DNA of 64,000 bases from Streptomyces sp. SID13031 (GTDB taxonomy: Bacteria > Actinomycetota > Actinomycetes > Propionibacteriales > Kribbellaceae). The notes beneath the pieces were generated by a model that worked only from the letters and a program-made list of their open reading frames with translations, made no database searches and had not been told where the DNA came from. This document shows, piece by piece, positions 14,609 to 22,604 of this stretch. The stretch lies in NCBI RefSeq assembly GCF_010548305.1, contig NZ_JAAGLV010000009.1, forward strand, positions 1 to 64,000. The letters are read 5' to 3'. Each line of letters opens with the position of its first letter. Positions within the stretch are counted from its first letter, which is position 1. Both the position numbers and the translations under genes were made by a program.

Positions 14609-15042
14609 TTCACGGCGGCCGCGATGGCGCGGGCGCAGTCGATCGACTCGGTTGTACCGGTGCCGACCTGTACGTCGTAGGTGACTCCTTCGTGCACTGC
14701 CGTCGCCTGCGACTCCGCCATGCCGCCGGTGCGGTCGCCGCGGGCGATCTCGCGGCCGGCCGCGATCTCCGGGGCGCACCGGACGCCGACCCAGAGCACC
14801 TCGATGCCTGCCAACTGGGTGCGCACTCGCTCCTGTGAGGCGGCGCCGCTCAGGAAGACGTCGTCGAAGATGATGCGTGCGCCGGCCCGCGCCATCGCGG
14901 CGACGCCGGTCATCCAGGCCGACTCGATCTCGCGGAAGCCCGCGCCGACCTCGACCTCGCCGTGGTCGCCGAACGCGATCCCCGTGCCCGAGTCCAGGAG
15001 CCCGGGTGGCAGCGCGTCGACCAGGTCCGGCGGCAACTGCAA
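14605..15042 (-). pseudogene. chloramphenicol phosphotransferase-like gene lacking its P-loop region
   Basis: The frame matches the C-terminal ~145 residues of chloramphenicol 3-O-phosphotransferase-like kinases: IAFGDHGEVEVGAGFREIE, MARAGARIIFDDVFLSGAASQER, LWVGVRCAPEIAAGREIARGDR and EGVTYDVQVGTG. The family's N-terminal P-loop (GGSSAGKS type) and first ~30-40 residues are missing. Upstream the frame runs into the out-of-frame end of the alpha/beta hydrolase gene, and the first in-frame candidate start is a TTG at 15042. Without a Walker A it should not bind ATP, so I call it a 5'-truncated remnant. Confidence 0.75.
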
Positions 15043-15047
15043 TTTCG

Positions 15048-15905
15048 CTACGTCAGCCGGCTGAGGAACGGGCGGATCAGGGCGACCGTCTCGTCCAGGT
15101 GACTCTCCAGTAGCCAATGCCCGCCGCCCTCGAGCAGATGCAGTTCGGCGTCGGGCAGATCCTTCAGGTAGGCACGCGCCGATTCCGCCGGCATGTATCC
15201 GTCCTCGGGACCCCAGACGATCAACGTCGGGGGTTGATACTCCCGCAGAAAGGCCTGGTACCGCGGGTAGAGCCGCACGCTCGACAGGATCTCCAGGAAG
15301 AAGCCGGCCATGATGTCGCGGTGCGGCTCCATCAGCGGCCAGGACAGCTGCCACAGGTCCGGGCTGATCCGCACGGCGGTCTCCGGCGGGACCTCGCCGA
15401 GGATCTCCTCCCGCAGCCCGTCTGCACTCACCGCTTTCGTGAGCTCGACTAGGTGTTCCTCAGTCGGCGACTCCCAGTACGCCCGCAGTGGCTCGTACTT
15501 CGGCCCGAGGGTCTCCTCGTAGGCGTCGCCGTTCTGGATCACCAGCCCGGCGATCCGCGACGGGTCCTTCAGTGCCAACTGGAACCCGACCTGCGATCCG
15601 TAGTCGAACAGGTAGAGCACGAACCGCTTCACCCCGAGCGCTGCAACGAACTTGTCGAGGAGCTCGGCATAACCACCGAAGGTGTACTCGAAGTCCTCCG
15701 GCGCCTCGCTGTAACCGAACCCGGGGAAGTCCGGCGCGATCACCCGCCACCGGTCCGCGAGCGCGGGCATCAAACCGCGGTACTGGAACGACGACGAGGG
15801 ATAGCCGTGCGGCAGAAGCAGCACAGGCGCATCGGGCGGTCCCGCCTCCCGGTAGAAGACCTGCACTCCGTCGACGTCGATCGTCCGGTGAGCCATGCTC
15901 GGCAT
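15048..15905 (-). CDS. alpha/beta hydrolase, epoxide hydrolase / haloalkane dehalogenase-like
   Basis: 285 residues. The oxyanion motif HGYPSSS follows strand 3, the nucleophile elbow is LFDYGSQVG with aspartate in the nucleophile position (as in epoxide hydrolases and dehalogenases, not serine), the acid is in VWGPEDGYM and the histidine in EGGGHWLLES. A cap domain lies between ~130 and 220. The ATG at 15905 is preferred because GGGAG lies 8 bases before it. Its stop is 6 bases from the truncated kinase frame. Substrate unknown. Confidence 0.85.
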   Translation of the reverse strand: MPSMAHRTIDVDGVQVFYREAGPPDAPVLLLPHGYPSSSFQYRGLMPALADRWRVIAPDFPGFGYSEAPEDFEYTFGGYAELLDKFVAALGVKRFVLYLFDYGSQVGFQLALKDPSRIAGLVIQNGDAYEETLGPKYEPLRAYWESPTEEHLVELTKAVSADGLREEILGEVPPETAVRISPDLWQLSWPLMEPHRDIMAGFFLEILSSVRLYPRYQAFLREYQPPTLIVWGPEDGYMPAESARAYLKDLPDAELHLLEGGGHWLLESHLDETVALIRPFLSRLT

Positions 15906-16014
15906 CGCCACTCCCTTCCTCGATCTCCCTGAGGTACCCGAAAGTCGACGATGCGAACGAACGACCCATGTCAATAGACTGCCACCTGCAAACGAGTCGC
16001 ATTTAGAGGTAGCT

Positions 16015-16533
16015 GTGGAGTACGTCGTGATGGACCCGGAGGCGGTCTCGGATCCGGGGTTGCGGGCCGATCTGCTGGATACCTGGATCGCCGCCACGGA
16101 TGCGGGCGGCAGCGTCGGGTTCACCGTGCCGGCGCCGGTGCACCTGGTCGCCGAGACGCTCGACCTCGCGCTCGAGCGAGTTGCCGCGGGCAAGGATCTC
16201 CTCGGCGTCCTGCACAACGGCGACCGGTACGTCGCGATGGGCCTGCTGGTCGGCAAGGACAGCGCGCTGAACCTGCACTGGCGCACGGTGCTGCGCGTGA
16301 TGGTGCATCCGAAGTACCAGGGTGGTGGCACCGGCAGCCTGCTGATGAACGGGTTGCGACAGTCAGCGATCGACCTCGGGCTCGAGCAGTTGCAGCTCAC
16401 CATCCGCGACGGCAACAGCCTCGAGGAGTTCTACGGCAAGCTCGGCTACCGCATCGTCGGCAGCCACCCCCGCGCGGTACGGGTCGCTCCTGACGACTAC
16501 CGCGACGAACTCATGTTGGTGACCGACCTGTAG
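16015..16533 (+). CDS. GNAT-family N-acetyltransferase
   Basis: 172 residues from a GTG at 16015 preceded by AGAGG. The acetyl-CoA-binding motif A is RVMVHPKYQGGGTGSLLMNG (Q/R-x-x-G-x-G/A type), with a following EFYGKLGYRIVG motif B. These are hallmarks of GNAT acetyltransferases; the acceptor substrate cannot be inferred. It is divergent from the alpha/beta hydrolase and ends at a hairpin shared with the surface-protein gene. Confidence 0.85.
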   Translation: MEYVVMDPEAVSDPGLRADLLDTWIAATDAGGSVGFTVPAPVHLVAETLDLALERVAAGKDLLGVLHNGDRYVAMGLLVGKDSALNLHWRTVLRVMVHPKYQGGGTGSLLMNGLRQSAIDLGLEQLQLTIRDGNSLEEFYGKLGYRIVGSHPRAVRVAPDDYRDELMLVTDL

Positions 16534-16534
16534 A

Positions 16535-16566
16535 GCCGGGTCCCGCCCGAAGCAGCGGGACCCGGC
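16535..16566. terminator. bidirectional terminator hairpin
   Basis: GCCGGGTCCCGC (16535-16546) and GCGGGACCCGGC (16555-16566) are a perfect 12-bp stem with an 8-base loop. It lies between the convergent GNAT and LPxTG surface-protein genes and would serve both. Confidence 0.75.
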
Positions 16567-16580
16567 GCCACGGTTCCCCA

Positions 16581-19500
16581 CTATTGGCGGCCCCGGCGGG
16601 CTAGCCCCATCAGTGTCAGACCCAACGCGACCAGCAGCACGGCCAGCGTGAGGAGCAGGACCGAGGGACCACCGGTATCCGGCAGTGCGGTCTTGTCCAC
16701 GCTCGTCTGCGCGGCCGGTTGAGCTCCGATGGTCACCTTCACCTGCGAGTCCACTGTCACGCCATCCGTGTCAGCGACCCGGTACGACTGCTTCGCCGTA
16801 CCGATGAAACCCCGCTCCGGAACGAGCCTGATCGTCGCGTCCGTACCGACCGTCCAGACTCCGACGTTCGCTACGGCCACCCGCTTCCCACAGGTGGCCG
16901 GCCCGGTGACCAGGCAGACACTGCCCAGGTCCCAGGCCGCGCCCTGAGTCGCGGCGTCGTTCAGGAGGGGGTTGACGACCACCGGGTTTCCGGGGCTGCC
17001 GGTACCGCTGTCCGGGATGGCCTTCGCCCCGCTGGGAGCACCGACGGTGATCTCCAGGCGAGCCGTGTCCGACGTCCCGTTCGCATCGGTCACCCGATAG
17101 GTGAGCGATCTGGTGGTACCGGCGAAACCCTTCACCGGGGTGTATCCGACGGCGCCGTCCGGCCGGGCCGTGAAGCTGCCCTCGCCCTGGATCGTCACCG
17201 TGGTCTTGTCGGTCCCGTCCGCCGGGTCGCGCAACACGACCGACGCCGGGACCAGGGGCGCCGACGGATCGCCGGCCTTGTCATTGCCGAGCACCGGCAC
17301 GACAACAGCTTTCCCGTACTGCGTACTCACGCTGTCGTCGACCGCGATCGGCCTGACCGGCAGCACCGTCACCGAGACGGTCGAGCGGGCCGCGTTCCGG
17401 TTGCTGTCCTTCACCTCGTATGCCGCCGGCCGCGTGCTGCCCACGAAGGCCGCTACCGGCGCGAAGGTGACCTTGCCATTGGCAACCACGTAGGTGCCTT
17501 GCCCGAGAATGGTCACCCGGTCGACCAGGTTGCCCGAGGCATCGACCAGCAGGAGGGTGGCCGGGTCGAGGGTCGCGCCGGCGCCCGGCTTGTCGTTGGC
17601 CAGCGGATCGAAGGTGACCGCGACGTGCTGCCTGGTCTTCGCCACATCCGGCAGCGCCACCGGCTTCACGCCCACGGTGACCACCAGCTTCGCAGTACCG
17701 GCGCTTCCGTTGGCGTCGCTGACCTGATACGTCACCGCTGTCGTCGGACCGGTCCAGCCGCCCCACGGCAGCAACCGGATGCCGCCGTCGGGTTGCACGG
17801 TATAGGTGCCCTGGCCAACGACCCGAAGGCTCGTCACCGGGTCGCCGGTCGCGAAGTCGATCAGCCGGACACTGGCCGCGACGAGTGGCGCACTGGCATC
17901 GCCAGGCTGGTCGTTCGCCAGCACCGGCACGGTGATCGGGGTGTCGAAGGCGGTCGTGGCCGCGTCGTTCACAGCGTCAGGGACGATCGCGTTCACCGTC
18001 ACGGTGACCGTCGACGTCGCCTTGTTCTTCGCCGTGTCCGTCACCTGGTAGGCGATCGAGCTCGGTCCGCTGAACGTCGGCACCGGGTCGAGGGTGATCT
18101 TGCCCGTCACCCCGTCGACCTTGTACGTTCCCTGCCCGGCGATCGTCGCGGTCCTGCCCCACGCCTTGCCGTCGTAGACCTGGACCGACGTCTTCTCGAG
18201 CTCGGCGTCGGTGCCGGGCTGATCGTTGCCGAGCGCATCGACCAGGGCATCGACGTTCTGCTTCGTCATGGCCGTGTCGGGCTTGGCCTGCGGCCCCTTG
18301 CCGACGGTGAGGAAGAGCAGACCGTCGGCCGGGGTCCCGTTGCTGTCGCTGACCCGGTACGTCGCCGGCGTGGTCATGCCCTGGTAGTCCTTCACCGGCA
18401 CGAAGGTGATCGACCCGTCCGGCTTCGCCGTGTAGGTGCCTTCACCGGGCTGGGTGACCGTCTTCTGGTACTTCGTCGCGTCGGCCGGGTCCTGCAGCAG
18501 CAGACTCGCCGGTACCAGCGGAGCACTCGGATCGCCGGGCTTGTCGTTGGTCAACACGTTCAGCGTGATCGGCTGGTTGAACGGCGTGATCGCCGAGTCG
18601 TCGACCGTGAACGGCTGGACCCCGGTGACCTCGATACCGAGTGTCGACGAGGCGGTATTGCGCTGCGAGTCGGCCACCTTGTACTGGATCAGCCGCCCGT
18701 GCCCCTCGAAGGCCGGGACCGGGTCGAACTGGATCGCGCCACTCTTCTGCACGGTGTATGTGCCCTGCCCGGGAACGGTCACCGTCTTGCCGAAGCCGGT
18801 CGCCGCGGGCACCTCGGGTGAGCTGATCACCACCGACGACGCGTCGAGCTTCGCGCCGGTGCCCGGGCTGTCATTGGACAACACGTTCACGGTGACGGTG
18901 ACGTTCTGCAGCGTCGAAGCATTGTCGGGTTGCGCGACCGGCGGCAGTCCGACGGTGATCCACACCGTGGCAGTCGCCGTCGTCCCGTTGTCATCGGCAA
19001 CTTGGTAGGTCAGGGCGGTACCAGGCCCGCTGAAGCCCGGCACCGGTACGAACACGACGACTCCGGCCCGCGCGGTGTAGACGCCTTCGTCCTTGATCGT
19101 CACCACGGTCTTGAACAGCCCGTCGGCCGGATCCTTCACCAGCAGGCTGCCGACGATGAGCGGCGCACTCAGGTCACCCGGCTTGTCGTTGGCGAGCACC
19201 TTGACCGTCGCGGTCGCGCCGTACGGCGAGGTGGCGGTGTCGTCCTCGGCCGTCGGAACGATCGGCGTCACCGAGATCGTGATGGTCGACCGGGTCGCCT
19301 GGTCGAACCAGTCGGAGACGCGGTACTTGAGCGTGGTCGCCGTCCCGGTGAAGGCCGGCAGCGGATCGAAGCCGACCGTACCGTCGGGGTTCACGTGGTA
19401 CGTGCCCTGGCCGGCGATCGTGACGACCTTCTTCAGCGAGCCGTCGGCCGGATCGATCAGTACGACGCTCAGCGGGTCGAGCCCGGTGCCCTGCCCGGAC

Positions 19501-22500
19501 TCGTCGTTGGCGAGCGGGTCGAGGGTGATCGGATCGTCCTGCTTGGTGGTCGCCGTGTCTGGTTTGGCAAGCGGTGGCGGCGGCTTGGCGACAGTCACGG
19601 TGAGCGTCGCCGTCGCGAGCGTGCCGTTCACATCCGAGACGGTGTAGGTCAGCGCCGTCGCAACCCCGGTGTAGGTCGGCAACGGATCGAACTGCACATC
19701 GCCGTCGGCCAGCACCTTGAACGTCGCCTCGCCATCGACAATGACGGTCGTCTTCGACTCCTCCGTCATCGGGTCGATCAGCTTGACGCTGCTCGGCACC
19801 AGCGGCACGGCCGGGTCACCCGCGCTGTCGTTCGCGAGCACGTCCACGGTGACGTTCTGGTCGTACGCCGTACTGGCGGTGTCGTCCGTCGCGTCCGGCT
19901 GCACCCTGGTGAGCTCCAGGGTCAGCGTCGCCTTGCCGATCGCGCCGTTGCCGTCGGCCACTTGGTAGGTGATCGGGGTCGCCTTGCCGCTGAAGGCCGG
20001 GACCGACTCGAACAGCACCCGGCCGTCGGGTTTCACCGTGTACTTGCCCTGCCCGGCGACGACCACGCTGGTGGCCGGCTCGCCCTTGACTACTGCGGGC
20101 ATCGGGAGCGGCGCCGGTTTCGCTGTCGAGGAGATCGAAACCGTCCCCGGGGCCGGTGGGATCAGGCGGAGCGAGCCCGGCACGATCGCCGAGCCCGTCG
20201 GGCCGGGCTTGTCGTTGTCGAGCACCGGGACGAAGATCGAGCCGCCCTGCAGCAGTACCGCGTGGTCGGGGTTGGCGACCGGTGGGCCGGGTTCGTCCAC
20301 CGAGACGGTCAGCTGCGCTCGCGTCGCCGTGCCGTTCTTGTCGAGCACCTGGTAGGTCAGCGGTGTGGTGACGCCCCGGAATCCCTGCACCGGCTCGAAG
20401 GCCACCTTGCCTTCAGCAACCAGATAGTTGCCTTGGCGCGGCACGATCACCTGGTCGACGAGCTTGCCGCCGGCCGGATCGACCAGCTTGAGGGTGAGCG
20501 GGTTCAGCGGGGCCTCGGGCGTGCCTGGCAGGTCGTTGTCGAGGACCGGGATCACGACGTTGGTGTCGAACGGCGTGCTGATCGAGTCGCCTGCGGCTCG
20601 CGGCGTGACCGGTGTGACAGTGACGGCGAGCGTCGACTCGGCGACCTGGCGGGTGCTGTCGGTGACGCGGTACCCCAGCGTCGTCGCGACCCCGGTGAAC
20701 TGCGGCAACGGCATGAAGTCGACCGTGCCGTTGGGCTTCACCACGTACGTACCTTCGCCTGGCACCACCACCTTCTTCTTGAAGGTGTCGGCCGCAGTCT
20801 TGAGGGCCGCGTCCGCCGGGTCTCTCAGTACGACGGAATCGGGGACGAGCGTCACGCCGGGCGCCGGGCGGTCGTTGGCGAGCGGGGTCAGCGCGATGCT
20901 GACGTTCTGCTGGGTGGCCGCCTTGTCGGGAGCGGCCACTGGCTTCGCGGGGAGCGCCACCGTGATGGTCAGCTTCGCGGTCGCCGTCGTCCCGTTGGTG
21001 TCGGCGATCCGGTAGGTGACCGGCTTGCCCTCGCCGACGAACCCGGGGACCGGCTCGAAATCGATCTCGCCGTCGGACTTCGCGACATACTTGCCCTCGG
21101 CCACCACGTTGACCATCACGCCGCACTTGCCGCCGTCGACCAGACACAGCGAACCGGGCTTCAGCGGGCTGGCCGGATCGCCCGGCCGGTCGTTGCCGAG
21201 CACCTCGGTCGTCAGGCCCGCGTTGTACGGCGTGGTCGCGGTGTCGTCGAGCGCGATCGGCGGAGGCGGCGGCGCGATCACGAGCGGGTGGTCCTCGACC
21301 TCGCCACTGTCCGCGGCGCCGACCGGCTTCTCCACCTGGGCCGTCGTGTACCCGGCCCTGACTCGCGCGTACGTCGTACCGGCGGTCAGGTTCGGCAAGG
21401 CCGGCCAGGTGAGGGTCGCGGCGCTCTGGCCGGAGGCAAAGGTGGCACAGGCCCGCTCCCCCGGCTCGAACTTGCCGTTCATGTCCAGATCGAGCCAGCC
21501 GCAGACGCGACCGGACTTGCTAGCTCCGCTGAGCGCGACGGTGGCCGAATAGTTCTTCGCGATGGTCGCGAGCGGCTTGAAGGTGACTCCGTCGTCGGCC
21601 TGGTCCTGAGTCGCCGGACCGACGGTGCCGTTGGCAACGGTCGTGTTGTCCTCAGTCGCGTCGTCGCCCAGCCGCAGGTCGCCGAGCACCGACCAGGCTG
21701 CGCCGTACGACGGGGGCGCGTCGCCGAAGTCTTCACCGGCCGAGGCGACGAGCGAGAACGCGTCGCCCGAGGAGGAGGTGTTGAACGCGGGGAGCTTGGC
21801 GTTCTTGGTGAAGACGGCGGTGAGGTCGAAGGTGATCGACTTCGCGACCCCGTTGACCTTGACCGAACCGCAGGCCGCAGTGACTGCCGAGTCCGGGCCT
21901 TCGCCGGTGTCGGTGGTGATGCAGTTCGGGCCGGCGTCGGGGTTGAGCGCGGTGATCGTGTCGCTGCTGACGGCCAGGTTGTTGCCCTGACCCAGCTTCG
22001 CCAGGCTGAGGCCGGCGGTCGTGAGCTTGAGGACCGAGTGCAGCTCGGACTGGGCGCTGACCCGGCCGTTCGTGGTTTGGGTGACCGCGCCGCCGATGCC
22101 GGCCAGATGCAGGATCGGATTGCGGACCGGTTGCGAGAAGGTGATCGTGAGCGTGCCGCGCGTCCCGCAGCTGCCGATCGCGGCGCAGCTGCCGGTGTTG
22201 ACGAGCAGGTCCTGCGCCGGTGTGGTGCGCGCGATCGCCGGCTCGTAGGTCGTGCCGGTGCTGCCGCGGACGCCGGCGGTGGTTGCGTCGAGCAACTCGG
22301 TCTGGCCGGTGACCGCGATCGTCTGGGTGATCCCCGACCCGGGCATCGTCGCGGTCGCGGTGTTGCCCTGGGCAAAGGGGGCCGTCGGCACCTGATAGGC
22401 GATTGCCGGGCCGACCCCGGTGAGGACGGTGACGGCCACGACGGCGAGGCTCAGATTGATACCAGCGAGGACGGCGGGCAGCCGATGGCCGGACCTCGTC

Positions 22501-22502
22501 AT
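16581..22502 (-). CDS. sortase-anchored giant fibrillar surface protein (CshA-type repeats, LPDTG)
   Basis: About 1973 residues from the ATG at 22502, which has GGGAGGG 7 bases upstream (a GTG at 22526 is possible). Order: signal peptide (~1-35); N-terminal domain to ~410 with DFGDAPPSYG, a calcium-loop-like DLDMNGKFEPGE and GEVEDHPL, as in GEVED/CshA non-repetitive regions; 14 tandem ~100-residue CshA-type fibril repeats; then LPDTGG at ~1940, a hydrophobic helix and a RRGRQ tail. This is a complete cell-wall sorting signal. Adhesin or fibril function is inferred from the family. No sortase gene lies in the window. Confidence 0.9.
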   Translation of the reverse strand: MTRSGHRLPAVLAGINLSLAVVAVTVLTGVGPAIAYQVPTAPFAQGNTATATMPGSGITQTIAVTGQTELLDATTAGVRGSTGTTYEPAIARTTPAQDLLVNTGSCAAIGSCGTRGTLTITFSQPVRNPILHLAGIGGAVTQTTNGRVSAQSELHSVLKLTTAGLSLAKLGQGNNLAVSSDTITALNPDAGPNCITTDTGEGPDSAVTAACGSVKVNGVAKSITFDLTAVFTKNAKLPAFNTSSSGDAFSLVASAGEDFGDAPPSYGAAWSVLGDLRLGDDATEDNTTVANGTVGPATQDQADDGVTFKPLATIAKNYSATVALSGASKSGRVCGWLDLDMNGKFEPGERACATFASGQSAATLTWPALPNLTAGTTYARVRAGYTTAQVEKPVGAADSGEVEDHPLVIAPPPPPIALDDTATTPYNAGLTTEVLGNDRPGDPASPLKPGSLCLVDGGKCGVMVNVVAEGKYVAKSDGEIDFEPVPGFVGEGKPVTYRIADTNGTTATAKLTITVALPAKPVAAPDKAATQQNVSIALTPLANDRPAPGVTLVPDSVVLRDPADAALKTAADTFKKKVVVPGEGTYVVKPNGTVDFMPLPQFTGVATTLGYRVTDSTRQVAESTLAVTVTPVTPRAAGDSISTPFDTNVVIPVLDNDLPGTPEAPLNPLTLKLVDPAGGKLVDQVIVPRQGNYLVAEGKVAFEPVQGFRGVTTPLTYQVLDKNGTATRAQLTVSVDEPGPPVANPDHAVLLQGGSIFVPVLDNDKPGPTGSAIVPGSLRLIPPAPGTVSISSTAKPAPLPMPAVVKGEPATSVVVAGQGKYTVKPDGRVLFESVPAFSGKATPITYQVADGNGAIGKATLTLELTRVQPDATDDTASTAYDQNVTVDVLANDSAGDPAVPLVPSSVKLIDPMTEESKTTVIVDGEATFKVLADGDVQFDPLPTYTGVATALTYTVSDVNGTLATATLTVTVAKPPPPLAKPDTATTKQDDPITLDPLANDESGQGTGLDPLSVVLIDPADGSLKKVVTIAGQGTYHVNPDGTVGFDPLPAFTGTATTLKYRVSDWFDQATRSTITISVTPIVPTAEDDTATSPYGATATVKVLANDKPGDLSAPLIVGSLLVKDPADGLFKTVVTIKDEGVYTARAGVVVFVPVPGFSGPGTALTYQVADDNGTTATATVWITVGLPPVAQPDNASTLQNVTVTVNVLSNDSPGTGAKLDASSVVISSPEVPAATGFGKTVTVPGQGTYTVQKSGAIQFDPVPAFEGHGRLIQYKVADSQRNTASSTLGIEVTGVQPFTVDDSAITPFNQPITLNVLTNDKPGDPSAPLVPASLLLQDPADATKYQKTVTQPGEGTYTAKPDGSITFVPVKDYQGMTTPATYRVSDSNGTPADGLLFLTVGKGPQAKPDTAMTKQNVDALVDALGNDQPGTDAELEKTSVQVYDGKAWGRTATIAGQGTYKVDGVTGKITLDPVPTFSGPSSIAYQVTDTAKNKATSTVTVTVNAIVPDAVNDAATTAFDTPITVPVLANDQPGDASAPLVAASVRLIDFATGDPVTSLRVVGQGTYTVQPDGGIRLLPWGGWTGPTTAVTYQVSDANGSAGTAKLVVTVGVKPVALPDVAKTRQHVAVTFDPLANDKPGAGATLDPATLLLVDASGNLVDRVTILGQGTYVVANGKVTFAPVAAFVGSTRPAAYEVKDSNRNAARSTVSVTVLPVRPIAVDDSVSTQYGKAVVVPVLGNDKAGDPSAPLVPASVVLRDPADGTDKTTVTIQGEGSFTARPDGAVGYTPVKGFAGTTRSLTYRVTDANGTSDTARLEITVGAPSGAKAIPDSGTGSPGNPVVVNPLLNDAATQGAAWDLGSVCLVTGPATCGKRVAVANVGVWTVGTDATIRLVPERGFIGTAKQSYRVADTDGVTVDSQVKVTIGAQPAAQTSVDKTALPDTGGPSVLLLTLAVLLVALGLTLMGLARRGRQ
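16738..21270 (-). repeat. 14 tandem ~100-residue fibril repeats in two alternating types
   Basis: The encoded repeats alternate. A units begin like DDTATTPY, contain LANDKPGDPSAPL and end with YxVSDxNGT. B units begin like PDTATTKQ, contain LANDxPGTGA and end with YKVxDxxxN. Seven A-B pairs can be followed; the last B is divergent. This pattern implies expansion by duplication of a two-domain unit of ~200 residues (~600 bp). Boundaries are approximate. Confidence 0.8.
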
Positions 22503-22563
22503 TCCCACGCCCTCCCGAGCACTCACGTTTCCGCATGCGTCGGCCTCGGGGCGAGCGGGCCAG

Positions 22564-22583
22564 CGTAGAGCTAACGCTCTACG
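22564..22583. terminator. short hairpin between surface-protein and membrane-protein genes
   Basis: CGTAGAG (22564-22570) and CTCTACG (22577-22583) form a 7-bp stem with a 6-base loop in the 102-bp gap upstream of the surface-protein start and downstream of the membrane-protein gene. Possibly a weak terminator; no T tract. Confidence 0.35.
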
Positions 22584-22604
22584 CCGGTCCGATGTTACGC
22601 GGGA

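Noticed and set aside
18930-22568. 1212-aa plus-strand open frame
   Set aside because: Antisense shadow of the repeat-rich surface-protein gene; composition is Arg/Gly/Asp-rich without domains.
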